Assembly (NCBI GenBank): GCA_910585005.1
Contig: CAJUCN010000002.1
Coordinates: 186,001 to 250,000 of the forward strand
Source: an uncultured Lachnospiraceae bacterium
GTDB taxonomy: Bacteria > Bacillota > Clostridia > Lachnospirales > Lachnospiraceae
Length of the DNA stretch: 64,000 nucleotides
Direction: 5' to 3'
Shown: in pieces, positions 1 to 7,970 of the stretch
Numbering within the stretch: the first letter of the stretch is position 1
Layout: every line of letters starts with the position of its first letter
Position numbers and translations under genes: made by a program
The notes under the pieces: generated by a model
What the model saw: only the letters and a program-made list of their open reading frames with translations
The model's database searches: none
What the model was told of the DNA's origin: nothing

Positions 1-61
1 TACAACAAGTATACTCTTTTAGACAGAAAAATGCAATCACAAACAGCCGAAATAAAATAAC

Positions 62-1129
62 TCAATATGCACGCACATCCAACAATTCTTGAGTAACCAC
101 TGTAATAGGATAATCGACCCCATCAATTACCACGGACGAAACCGTATCGTCATGGGCATACATCCCTTCATCCACATATGAAAACTTATCCGGAATTTCC
201 CCGGCTTCCAATTGTAAAATGATATCCTGGACAAGGGGTCCCTGTAAGGGGTTACATTCCACAATACAGGTGATTTTATCTTTTAAGATATAATCCATGG
301 CTTCTTTTTTCACTCCGTCAAATGAAATCACCATGATATCCCCTCTGGCGATATCTGAACCTACCTTTTTTCCTGTTGCTTCAATAGCCTCTATCACACC
401 AAAAGCCTCATTATCATTTTCACAATAAACAATATTGATATCGTCATACTTTTTTAAAAGGGATTCCATGACTTCCTTTCCCTTTGTCTGTGTAAAATCT
501 CCAGTCACTTCCGTAAGAAGCGTGGTATTGGCATTTGCCTTGCAGGCTTCCCGAAGCCCCTTCGTCCGCCCAATCTGTGCAGAGGCGCCTAAAGTTCCCT
601 GGATATTTACTATATTTGCATTATCTATTTTTTTCACCTGTAAAAACTGGTTGATCCATTCACCCGCCCTGGCGCCTTCCAACGCAAAATCAGAACCTAC
701 CCAGGCAGTATACAGGCTCTCGTCTTCTACATCCACCATACGGTCAACGATAATCACCGGGATTCCGGCGTCCTTTGCCTCCTGGAGTACTGTATCCCAC
801 CCGGTTTCAATTACTGGCGCAAGGACAATATAATCCACTTCCTGTTGAATAAAAGTGCGAATAGCCATAATTTGATTGGACTGTTTTTGCTGCCCATCCT
901 CAAAAATCAATTCAAATCCATTTTCATTTGTGAATGTACTTTTCATTGACTCCGTATTTGCACTTCTCCAATCGGATTCCGCGCCAAGCTGGGAAAAACC
1001 TACTACAATATATTTATCTGGCATAATCTCTTCCGAATTGGTTTGATTCTTCTCTTTAAAGATTTTTCCACATCCTGCAAATACAATACAGGATAAAAAT
1101 ATTCCTGCTATGATCCATTTCTTTGTCAT
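62..1129 (-). CDS. Sugar-binding lipoprotein, YtfQ-like (periplasmic-binding family 4)
   Basis: This 355-residue lipoprotein is a type 1 periplasmic-binding protein for a sugar. Residues 1-20 form a lipoprotein signal with the lipobox FAGC, so it should be anchored outside the membrane. The mature part begins with VGFSQLGAESDWR and contains EDGQQKQSNQ and APVIETGWD, which closely follow the galactofuranose/arabinose-binding YtfQ group. It starts 1 nt after the chemotaxis receptor gene ends, with GGGGAATGAC as ribosome binding site inside the receptor's last codons, so the two are translationally coupled. It is the second binding protein of this cluster; the other lies beside the transporter genes. 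Coupling to a receptor suggests it presents the sugar for chemotaxis, which is an inference. The exact ligand cannot be read from the sequence. Confidence 0.85.
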   Translation of the reverse strand: MTKKWIIAGIFLSCIVFAGCGKIFKEKNQTNSEEIMPDKYIVVGFSQLGAESDWRSANTESMKSTFTNENGFELIFEDGQQKQSNQIMAIRTFIQQEVDYIVLAPVIETGWDTVLQEAKDAGIPVIIVDRMVDVEDESLYTAWVGSDFALEGARAGEWINQFLQVKKIDNANIVNIQGTLGASAQIGRTKGLREACKANANTTLLTEVTGDFTQTKGKEVMESLLKKYDDINIVYCENDNEAFGVIEAIEATGKKVGSDIARGDIMVISFDGVKKEAMDYILKDKITCIVECNPLQGPLVQDIILQLEAGEIPDKFSYVDEGMYAHDDTVSSVVIDGVDYPITVVTQELLDVRAY

Positions 1130-1130
1130 G

Positions 1131-2870
1131 TCATTCCCCGTTGTCTGTACAGACTTCTTCCTGAACTATATTTTCCCTGCAATCCAGCTTAAAATAAGAA
1201 ACTAAATGATCCAGCTCACCTGCTATTTTATCTATTCTCTCGCAATTTTCATTTACCAATTGTATTTCGGACATAATATTATTAATATTGACACGGACTT
1301 CATCATTACTAGATGCATTTTCTGTACTAATGGCGCTTAAATCCTGTACATTTTCAATAACTCTTTCTTTATAATCCGCCAAATTGTCTTTTTTCTCCGC
1401 GATAAACTGAATTTCATTGACTGACTGGTCTAAATGAATGCTTAAATCTTCATATTTGGCCTGGGTATCGGAAACACTTTTTTGTCCCTCTTTAATCAGT
1501 TCGCAGACTACCTCTGTAGACCGAACAGATTTTCTGGATTTTTCTGTAATGGAACTGGCCAGCTTTTTGATCATTTCTGCGCCTTCCGCACTCTGTTCTG
1601 ACAAGTTCCTGATCTCTTCCGCCACTACTGCAAACCCTTTTCCGTGCTCTCCGGCTCTGGCCGCTTCTATAGAAGCATTCAGGCTTAAAAGCTTTGTCTG
1701 TCCTGAAATATTTAAAATAAGCTCCACTGCTTTATCAATTTCTGCAATGGAATCATTTGTAGCCTTAATTTGGATGGAAATGTCATTTACTGCATTTACC
1801 GATTTTTGGTTGTTATCCAGAATGATATCCATAGCCGCCTTGGCAGCGTTATTTACCTGGGTGATCTCCTCCGATCCTTGGAGCAAATGTTCAATATTTT
1901 CAGAAATATCATTAACACAATTTCCTATTTCCAACATTTGGTTCTGGATCTCCTGTACATGCCCTGTCATATTCGCGGAAGATGTTGATAATTCGCTTAC
2001 AGACGCGGTGATCTGCCTTGCTTTATCTGAACTGCTTTCACTTAACTTTGCAGTCTCACCTATTTTTTCCACTAACGTAATAGAAACCTCTTTCACTGTT
2101 CCCATGACTTTGAGTAAATTTTCCTGCATAATTGCAGTTTCTGCAAGCAATGTATCCATTTCCCTGACAATACTTTTATTTTCGTCCTGTTTCCTAAGAT
2201 CACCCTGGGACAGTGCATTGACACGTTTTCCTGCCATTTGGAAAGCCTTTATAAGCCTTCTGCTGCACAATAAAGTAATCATAGAAAAAACAGCTATCAA
2301 AGATACTGTAATGATCAGAAAATTTTCTATGATCTTTTTGGTGGCGCCAGTCACATTTTCCTGCAATTCCCCGGCAAAAGCCGCGCCAATAATGCCGCCT
2401 TCCGACCGGATTGGCATATAATAAGCATAATATATCTTATCATCAATTACAACATCCTGGACATAATATCCTTTTTCAGAACCTTCATGATCTAACAGAA
2501 ATCTCTCCTCACAAGGAATTTCCCTAATACGATATTCATTTTCATTTTTTATAGAAGTGGCGGAAGGCGTACCCTCAATAATGATGGCCATTTCAATATT
2601 TCTATCTTTTAAGCTGTCAAGATACTCATAATAATTTGAAGCATTGATAGCATTGATTTCATTTTCATAACAATAATTTGCCAAATTACTGGCTGCAATA
2701 TAAAGTGTATCCCTTTCATCTTCTTCCAGATTTCTTTTTACAATACGAAAAGACATGGCGCTTATTATTGTCATGGACAAAATAATAGGCACCAATGAAA
2801 GCATGATTAATATTCCAAATAAACTCAATTTATGTTCTTTTTTCTTTCTCTTTTGTCTCTTATCCTTCAT
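1131..2870 (-). CDS. Methyl-accepting chemotaxis protein
   Basis: This 579-residue transmembrane chemoreceptor has a short basic N-terminus, a first membrane segment at about residues 15-40, an extracellular Cache-like sensor of about 140 residues, a second membrane segment at about 182-203, a HAMP region, and a cytoplasmic signalling coiled coil. The hairpin tip shows the hallmark LNASIEAARAGE followed by GKGFAVVAEE. It would control the CheA kinase in response to a ligand. It lies downstream of a sugar ABC transporter operon and directly upstream of, and coupled to, a sugar-binding lipoprotein. By analogy with the E. coli receptor Trg, which binds sugar-loaded MglB/RbsB, it may read a loaded binding protein; this is inference. 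The ribosome binding site is AGAGGGGTGG just before the ATG. Confidence 0.93.
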   Translation of the reverse strand: MKDKRQKRKKKEHKLSLFGILIMLSLVPIILSMTIISAMSFRIVKRNLEEDERDTLYIAASNLANYCYENEINAINASNYYEYLDSLKDRNIEMAIIIEGTPSATSIKNENEYRIREIPCEERFLLDHEGSEKGYYVQDVVIDDKIYYAYYMPIRSEGGIIGAAFAGELQENVTGATKKIIENFLIITVSLIAVFSMITLLCSRRLIKAFQMAGKRVNALSQGDLRKQDENKSIVREMDTLLAETAIMQENLLKVMGTVKEVSITLVEKIGETAKLSESSSDKARQITASVSELSTSSANMTGHVQEIQNQMLEIGNCVNDISENIEHLLQGSEEITQVNNAAKAAMDIILDNNQKSVNAVNDISIQIKATNDSIAEIDKAVELILNISGQTKLLSLNASIEAARAGEHGKGFAVVAEEIRNLSEQSAEGAEMIKKLASSITEKSRKSVRSTEVVCELIKEGQKSVSDTQAKYEDLSIHLDQSVNEIQFIAEKKDNLADYKERVIENVQDLSAISTENASSNDEVRVNINNIMSEIQLVNENCERIDKIAGELDHLVSYFKLDCRENIVQEEVCTDNGE

Positions 2871-2906
2871 TTTCCACCCCTCTGTCCTATGGCAATTTAA
2901 AACTAA

Positions 2907-2934
2907 GAGGCAGCCGCCTTGCCGGCAGCTACCT
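2907..2934 (-). terminator. Stem-loop between transporter operon and chemoreceptor
   Basis: GAGG and GCTGCC pair with GGCGGC and CCTC on the minus strand, with a two-base internal mismatch and one G-U pair. TTAGTTTT follows. The stem-loop lies in the 80-nt gap after the last permease gene and before the chemoreceptor, so it could partly terminate transporter transcription and lower expression of the receptor genes. The T-run is interrupted, so it may be leaky. Confidence 0.5.
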
Positions 2935-2950
2935 CCTTTAAGGAACTTTT

Positions 2951-4012
2951 TTATTTATGGCTTTTGTTTTTACGCGACATTACAACACTTTGTACCACCA
3001 GGAACAGACAAAGCATTGCCGCAATAGTGATTCCTGTCCACCAAGGATCTCCATAACCCGCCGATGCTACAATATTCTGGATCGTACTAAGTGAAAGCAC
3101 ACCAAACAAAGTACCGACAATATTTCCTACACCACCTGTTAACAATGTTCCTCCAATAATGGAAGAAGCAATCGCATTCATTTCCATACCTAATGCATGG
3201 GAAGGTGAACCGGAGCCTACATGCAGGAAATAAACGAATCCGCCGATCCCGGCTAATAATCCACAAATCAAATGGGAGAGAAACTTCGTCCTTTTTACGT
3301 TGATTCCAAGCATCAATGCACTCTGACTGTTGCCGCCCACTGCATAAAAATTACGTCCCAGTTTCGTCCATCTAAGTAAACAGAACATTACAATAATAAC
3401 CAAAATCGCAACAATAACGCCAATTTCAATATAGGCATTTACATATTTTCCCGATTTTGTTACCGTTCCAAAACCAGGCATAATCACACGGGTATCTTTT
3501 AATGCGACAAAAGCTTCATTTTGTACATTAAAAGGATTGGTATTGACAATTGTTGTCATACCTCTTGCAAAAAACATTCCCGCAAGTGTGACAATAAAAG
3601 GCTGAATATCTAAATAGGCAACCAAAAATCCCTGAACCAGACCAAATGCAAGGCCAATTGCAACAGCAATCGCTACTGCCACAAAAATATTTCCGCCTTT
3701 AAAATCAAGGTACACAGCGCAGCACATGCTGACTAATGCGGCAACACCGCCTACGGAAATATCAATCCCGCCAGTAATCATTACAAGACTCATACCGCAG
3801 GATGCAATAATAAGAGCCGCATTTCCATTTAAAATATTAAAGAAAGTCTGAGGTTTTAAAAATCCTTTTCCCTGAAATAAGATCGCGCCAATGTACATAA
3901 GAAAGAAAACTACTATCGTTATGATCAGCAGCAAACTTGTATCCGTAAGGTTTTTATATCTGTCACGCAGCTTACCGGCCGCAGGTAACTTATTTGACGA
4001 CATATTAAGCAA
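2951..4012 (-). CDS. Sugar ABC transporter permease, YjfF-like
   Basis: This 353-residue integral membrane protein belongs to the BPD_transp_2 (RbsC/AraH) permease family. It shows the family signature SLVMITGGIDISVGG in its N-terminal third and about eight to ten hydrophobic segments. The late motif GNIVGTLFGVL and the short basic tail SRKNKSHK are also typical. It is the second of two permease genes and its start overlaps the end of the preceding permease by 8 nt, so the two are translated together. With the other permease, the two-domain ATPase and the binding protein it forms a carbohydrate importer of the YtfQRT-YjfF type, known in E. coli for galactofuranose. The substrate here is more likely arabinose or another pentose or furanose, judging from neighbouring araD. 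Confidence 0.9.
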   Translation of the reverse strand: MLNMSSNKLPAAGKLRDRYKNLTDTSLLLIITIVVFFLMYIGAILFQGKGFLKPQTFFNILNGNAALIIASCGMSLVMITGGIDISVGGVAALVSMCCAVYLDFKGGNIFVAVAIAVAIGLAFGLVQGFLVAYLDIQPFIVTLAGMFFARGMTTIVNTNPFNVQNEAFVALKDTRVIMPGFGTVTKSGKYVNAYIEIGVIVAILVIIVMFCLLRWTKLGRNFYAVGGNSQSALMLGINVKRTKFLSHLICGLLAGIGGFVYFLHVGSGSPSHALGMEMNAIASSIIGGTLLTGGVGNIVGTLFGVLSLSTIQNIVASAGYGDPWWTGITIAAMLCLFLVVQSVVMSRKNKSHK

Positions 4013-5105
4013 CCTCCTTTACATGTAATTTCAGTTTCATCTTTTTCCAAGTCTTACTTAACCAATCCCTTACAATCGGTGCACTAAGGACTACCAGAAC
4101 AATCACCACTACAGCTTTATAAGCGGGAAGCGCATCTGACTGTACATTAAACTTGTAAAGTGTGGTTGTAAGAAACTGGATCACATAAGCGCCTAAAATG
4201 GAAGCCGCCATACTAAACTTTCCGCCGCCAAGTGCATTTCCACCAAGTGCAACTGCCAAAATAGCATCCATTTCAATATCCTTTGCCACAACAGAATAAT
4301 TAATGGTGGAAAAACGGCTTACTTTGATCAATCCGGCAACTGCAACACATAACCCTAAAATAACAAAGGTTAAGAACTTAATGACCATAGGATTTAAACC
4401 ATTCAGCTTAGAGGAACTTTCATTGATACCTACCGCTTGAGTATACAAACCAAGATTCGTAAATTTTAGTAAAAGCGCCGCTACAATCATACAAATAACT
4501 GCAAGAAAGAATGGCGTTGGAATTGGGATTCCCGGAATAAATCCGCCAAAATAACCAAAACTGGGCTCGCTAATAATAGGAAGTTCATTTTTGTTGATCC
4601 AGGCAGCGATCGAACGTCCCGCTGTAAACAAAATCAAGGTGGCAACCATAGGCTGGATCTTAAAATATGCTACCAACACACCATTAAAAGCGCCAAAAAG
4701 CATTGCCGTTACACAGCTTACTAAAAAAGCTACAATAATCGGAGCTTGAAGAGTTTCCGGCCTGGAATTCGTTCCACAAAGAACCCGAAGCACAACGCTG
4801 CCGCTGATAGCGATAGCAGCGCCCACACTGATATCCTGCCCGCCTGTAGCTGCTGTTACCAGCGTCATACCAATGGCAAGGATAGCAAGCTCTGAACCGT
4901 AATCCAGAATTTCTATCAGGTAACCGGACAAGACTGGATCTCCCACACTGTTATATCCCAATGTGATTTTATAAAAAGAAGGATCATTGATCAAATTGAA
5001 TATTGCAAGCAACAATAAAGCTGCAATAGGAATAAAAATCTGTTTCCTGAACAGTTTTGAACAAATTTCAACCATACCTGTTTTTTTCAACGCTTTACTC
5101 TGCAT
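4005..5105 (-). CDS. Sugar ABC transporter permease, YtfT-like
   Basis: This 366-residue membrane protein is the first permease of the sugar importer and belongs to the same RbsC/AraH family as its downstream partner. The signature MTLVTAATGGQDISVGAAIA is present at about residues 80-100, together with roughly ten hydrophobic segments and a basic C-terminal end. Its ATG overlaps the stop codon of the ATPase gene by one base (TAATG), and its own end overlaps the next permease by 8 nt. Such tight packing shows a single transcript and fixed stoichiometry for a heterodimeric channel. The family assignment is firm; the transported sugar is inferred only from context. Confidence 0.9.
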   Translation of the reverse strand: MQSKALKKTGMVEICSKLFRKQIFIPIAALLLLAIFNLINDPSFYKITLGYNSVGDPVLSGYLIEILDYGSELAILAIGMTLVTAATGGQDISVGAAIAISGSVVLRVLCGTNSRPETLQAPIIVAFLVSCVTAMLFGAFNGVLVAYFKIQPMVATLILFTAGRSIAAWINKNELPIISEPSFGYFGGFIPGIPIPTPFFLAVICMIVAALLLKFTNLGLYTQAVGINESSSKLNGLNPMVIKFLTFVILGLCVAVAGLIKVSRFSTINYSVVAKDIEMDAILAVALGGNALGGGKFSMAASILGAYVIQFLTTTLYKFNVQSDALPAYKAVVVIVLVVLSAPIVRDWLSKTWKKMKLKLHVKEVA

Positions 5106-6634
5106 TACTTCTTGTCACCTCCCGCAATTGTATTCATGATCTTATTTTGGGTCAGGTCATCGCCTGAAAGTTCTCCTACTACCTTACGGTCACGCATAAC
5201 CACCAACCGTGAGCAGGTACGCAGCATTTCATCCGTTTCAGAAGAAATAAAAGTAACGCTCATCCCTTCGGAAGCAAGCTTGAGAACCAGCTTCTGAATA
5301 TCGATCTTCGTACCTATATCAATTCCACGGGTAGGCTCATCCAAAATCAAATATTCCGGATTCATAAGAAGCCATCTCGCAAGAATTGCTTTCTGCTGGT
5401 TTCCGCCGGACAAAGATTTGATTGGCGTATCAGCAGAGGCGGTCTTAATTCCCAGAAGTTTAATATACTCCTCTGCAAACTTGTTTGCTTCTGCTTTCGT
5501 AAACGGCTTAAAAAATCCTTTTAATACCTGAAGTGCAAGGATAATATTTTCGCGTACGGAAAGATCTCCTATAATACCGTCTATTTTACGATCCTCAGGC
5601 AGGTAAGCAATGCCATTTTTCATTGCATCAAGAGGTTTGGATATTTTAACTTCCTTACCGTTCTTTTTAACTGTTCCGCCAATCACCCTGTCAGCTCCAA
5701 AGATCGCACGGACACATTCACTTCTTCCTGAACCGAGAAGCCCGGTAAATCCATTGACTTCACCCTTCCTGATATAAAAATCAAAAGGCTTGATTCCCGC
5801 ATTACTTACTAATCCTTCCGCTTCAAAAACATGATTGGAAGCATCTTCTTTGCTATATACGGAACTTTCGCCCCGGATATCCGACATATCATCCAACTCC
5901 TTGCCAAGCATCTTAGAAACAAGCTGTACCCTTGGCAGATCCTTGATCTCATATTCACCTACAAGCTGTCCGTCACGAAGCACTGTAATCTTATCACATA
6001 CTTCGTATACCTGATCCAAAAAGTGGGTAACAAAGATAATTCCTACCCCTTTTGCCTTTAATTCCCTCATAAGACGGAACAATTTTTCTACTTCTTGATC
6101 ATCCAAAGAGGAAGTCGGTTCATCTAAAATAAGAACTTTACAATCCATATCCACCGCACGGGCAATAGCAACCATCTGCTGAACTGCAATAGAGCAGCTC
6201 CCAAGCTGCTGCGTTGCTTTTGCTGGTATGTCCAAAGACTTTAGGATCTTACCTGCATCCTCATTCATCTTTTTCCAATTCTGTCCAATTCCCTTTGTCC
6301 TGCTTATGTACATATTTTCTGCAACCGATAAATTAGGGCAAAGTGTAATTTCCTGATATACTGTGCTGATCCCAAGTTTCTGTGCATCCTGCGGTGAGTG
6401 GATCAATACGGCTTTGTCCTTGCCTTTCAGGAAAATCTCACCTTCATCCTTCCCATATACCCCGGTCAATACTTTGATCAACGTAGACTTTCCAGCACCG
6501 TTTTCTCCCATTAAGGCATGGATCTCACCTTCGCAAAGTGTAAAGTTTACTCCCTGCAAAGCACGAACTCCGGGAAAGCTTTTGTGGATATTTCTCATTT
6601 CCAATACAGTTTTGTCTTTCACCAGTGTATTCAC
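5105..6634 (-). CDS. Sugar ABC transporter ATP-binding protein, YtfR-like
   Basis: This 509-residue protein carries two fused ABC ATPase domains, as usual for RbsA/MglA/YtfR importers. The first has a Walker A motif GENGAGKST at about residues 43-51 and Walker B LDEPTSSLD. The second has a degenerate P-loop (LLGSGRSEC), the signature LSGGNQQKA and LDEPTRGID. The altered second P-loop is normal for this family. It energises the two permeases encoded immediately downstream. It follows the binding-protein gene after an 87-nt gap that contains a strong stem-loop, which probably makes the ATPase less abundant than the binding protein. Confidence 0.95.
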   Translation of the reverse strand: MNTLVKDKTVLEMRNIHKSFPGVRALQGVNFTLCEGEIHALMGENGAGKSTLIKVLTGVYGKDEGEIFLKGKDKAVLIHSPQDAQKLGISTVYQEITLCPNLSVAENMYISRTKGIGQNWKKMNEDAGKILKSLDIPAKATQQLGSCSIAVQQMVAIARAVDMDCKVLILDEPTSSLDDQEVEKLFRLMRELKAKGVGIIFVTHFLDQVYEVCDKITVLRDGQLVGEYEIKDLPRVQLVSKMLGKELDDMSDIRGESSVYSKEDASNHVFEAEGLVSNAGIKPFDFYIRKGEVNGFTGLLGSGRSECVRAIFGADRVIGGTVKKNGKEVKISKPLDAMKNGIAYLPEDRKIDGIIGDLSVRENIILALQVLKGFFKPFTKAEANKFAEEYIKLLGIKTASADTPIKSLSGGNQQKAILARWLLMNPEYLILDEPTRGIDIGTKIDIQKLVLKLASEGMSVTFISSETDEMLRTCSRLVVMRDRKVVGELSGDDLTQNKIMNTIAGGDKK

Positions 6635-6655
6635 CCCTTTAAATTTTTTAAGGAA

Positions 6656-6697
6656 AAGCGCGGGATCGGCGTCTTTTCCTAACGCCGCACCGCGCTT
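6656..6697 (-). terminator. Stem-loop after binding-protein gene
   Basis: AAGCGCGG pairs perfectly with CCGCGCTT, and an inner GGCGT/ACGCC stem stacks above it. Only a short T-rich stretch (TTTCCTT) follows on the minus strand. In this position, between a binding-protein gene and its ATPase, such hairpins usually protect the upstream mRNA and partly terminate transcription. The structure is seen in the sequence; the role is inferred. Confidence 0.65.
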
Positions 6698-6721
6698 ACC
6701 ATCTTTTAAATTTTCAATTGA

Positions 6722-7807
6722 TTAGATGCCGTATTTGTCAACATCATCCTGTGTAATTTCTGTTGCGTCAAAGCCCTTTTCATCCATGATAATAACTTTT
6801 TCTGCAACGGTTCCGCCGCCTTCGATTGTCTTGATGATATCATCAATGTAAGAAGACTGGAAAGGATTACACTGGCCATCATAGTTCCAATTCTGTTTCA
6901 GTAACTCTTCCAATGCCCACTTATTGCAGTCAAAGCCCATAACAATTACGTCTTTGCCAACACCGTGAGGAATGTTTGCTTTGTCAAGAGCTGCAACAGC
7001 GCCTTTTGCCATATCGTCGTTCTCTGCGTAAATTACGTTAAAGGATTCACCAGAGTTAATTACGGACTGAACGATCTGCTGTGCTTTTTCTGCATTCCAT
7101 TCTGCTGTCTGCTGTGTAACAAGTGTCCATCCATCAGATGCAACTGCATCGTCAACTGCTTTTGTACGTCCCTTCTGAGCTGCGGAACCCATAACGCCCT
7201 GAAGGTGGATGATCTTATATTCGCTAAGACCCTGGCCCTTTAACCAATCAACTGCTGTCTGTCCTTCTTTTTCCATATCAGAAACGATAGAAGCTACATA
7301 AAGGCTTTCGTCTGCATCAATAACACGGTCAAATAAGATAACCTTAATATCTGCATCCTGTGCATCCTTTAATACGGTATCCCAGCCTGCTGTATCTGCT
7401 GCAGAGAGAAGAAGGTAATCAACACCGTCCTGGATAAACTTCTGTGCTGCTGCAATCTGCTTATCATTTTCGTTGCTGTAAGCAAATGATGCCTCATATC
7501 CATTAGCTTCCACGAACATTTCCTTTAAGTCTTTATCATTTGCTGTACGATATCCAGACTCGTTAGGATCGTTATTGATAATACCAACTTTGATCAGTTC
7601 CCCAGTGCTTTCTGCAGGTTCTGCTGCATCGTTATTTTCTTCAGGTGCTGCATCGCTTTCTGCAGGCTCTTCAGGCTCTGCTGCAGTGTCATCTGCTGCC
7701 GGAGCTGCAGGCTCTGTAGTTGCAGGTGTCTCGGTTTTTCCGCCACATGCTGTCAAAGCAAGTACCATAGCGGCTGCCATAACGGCTGCTAAAACTTTTT
7801 TCTTCAT
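6722..7807 (-). CDS. Sugar-binding lipoprotein of the ABC importer
   Basis: This 361-residue solute-binding lipoprotein is the transporter's own receptor. The chosen start gives MKKKVLAAV, a classic lipoprotein signal ending in LTAC, and is preceded by GGGAGG 7 nt upstream; an in-frame ATG 81 nt earlier lacks such a site. After the lipid cysteine comes an unusually long low-complexity linker of about 50 residues rich in Ala, Glu, Pro and Asp. The type 1 periplasmic-binding fold then begins at VGIINNDPNESGYR. It is related to the lipoprotein at the far end of the cluster (shared GWDTVL and DRVID/DRMVD motifs) but clearly diverged from YtfQ, so the two may differ in ligand. It heads the transporter operon. 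Confidence 0.9.
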   Translation of the reverse strand: MKKKVLAAVMAAAMVLALTACGGKTETPATTEPAAPAADDTAAEPEEPAESDAAPEENNDAAEPAESTGELIKVGIINNDPNESGYRTANDKDLKEMFVEANGYEASFAYSNENDKQIAAAQKFIQDGVDYLLLSAADTAGWDTVLKDAQDADIKVILFDRVIDADESLYVASIVSDMEKEGQTAVDWLKGQGLSEYKIIHLQGVMGSAAQKGRTKAVDDAVASDGWTLVTQQTAEWNAEKAQQIVQSVINSGESFNVIYAENDDMAKGAVAALDKANIPHGVGKDVIVMGFDCNKWALEELLKQNWNYDGQCNPFQSSYIDDIIKTIEGGGTVAEKVIIMDEKGFDATEITQDDVDKYGI

Positions 7808-7830
7808 TTTTTTTCCTCCCAAATTGTTTT

Positions 7831-7851
7831 TCAAAGGAATAATTCCTTTGA
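7831..7851. repeat. Inverted repeat in the leader of the sugar importer operon
   Basis: TCAAAGGAAT and ATTCCTTTGA form a near-perfect palindrome about 25 nt before the start codon of the binding-protein gene. There is no T-run, so it is not a terminator. It could be an operator or a leader hairpin; the sequence does not decide. Confidence 0.5.
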
Positions 7852-7905
7852 TGTTGTCATCATATAATGTTTTTGTCCATAAATCCATTCAGATAAATCA
7901 TACAT

Positions 7906-7970
7906 AAGTTCATTTTTTTACTTTTATTTCCAAAAAGTTCATTTTTCTATTTGAGAGGTTTATTTTTCTA
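7906..7970 (-). promoter_or_regulatory. Three direct repeats, probable activator sites of the importer operon
   Basis: The motif AAGTTCATTTTTCTA occurs at 7935-7949, with close copies at 7906-7920 (one change) and 7956-7970 (two changes). The start-to-start spacings are 29 and 21 bp, so the two upstream copies are about two helical turns apart. AraC-type regulators bind direct repeats with such spacing, and a YesN/AraC-type regulator is encoded just upstream. The repeats lie 100-160 nt ahead of the binding-protein start codon, and the third copy overlaps the stop codon of the kinase gene. The repeats are visible; the regulator assignment is inference. Confidence 0.6.

Noticed and set aside
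1438..2421. Long open frame on the plus strand opposite the chemoreceptor
   Set aside because: It is antisense to a clear coiled-coil gene, has no recognisable family motif and no convincing ribosome binding site; long antisense frames are common opposite such repetitive helices.
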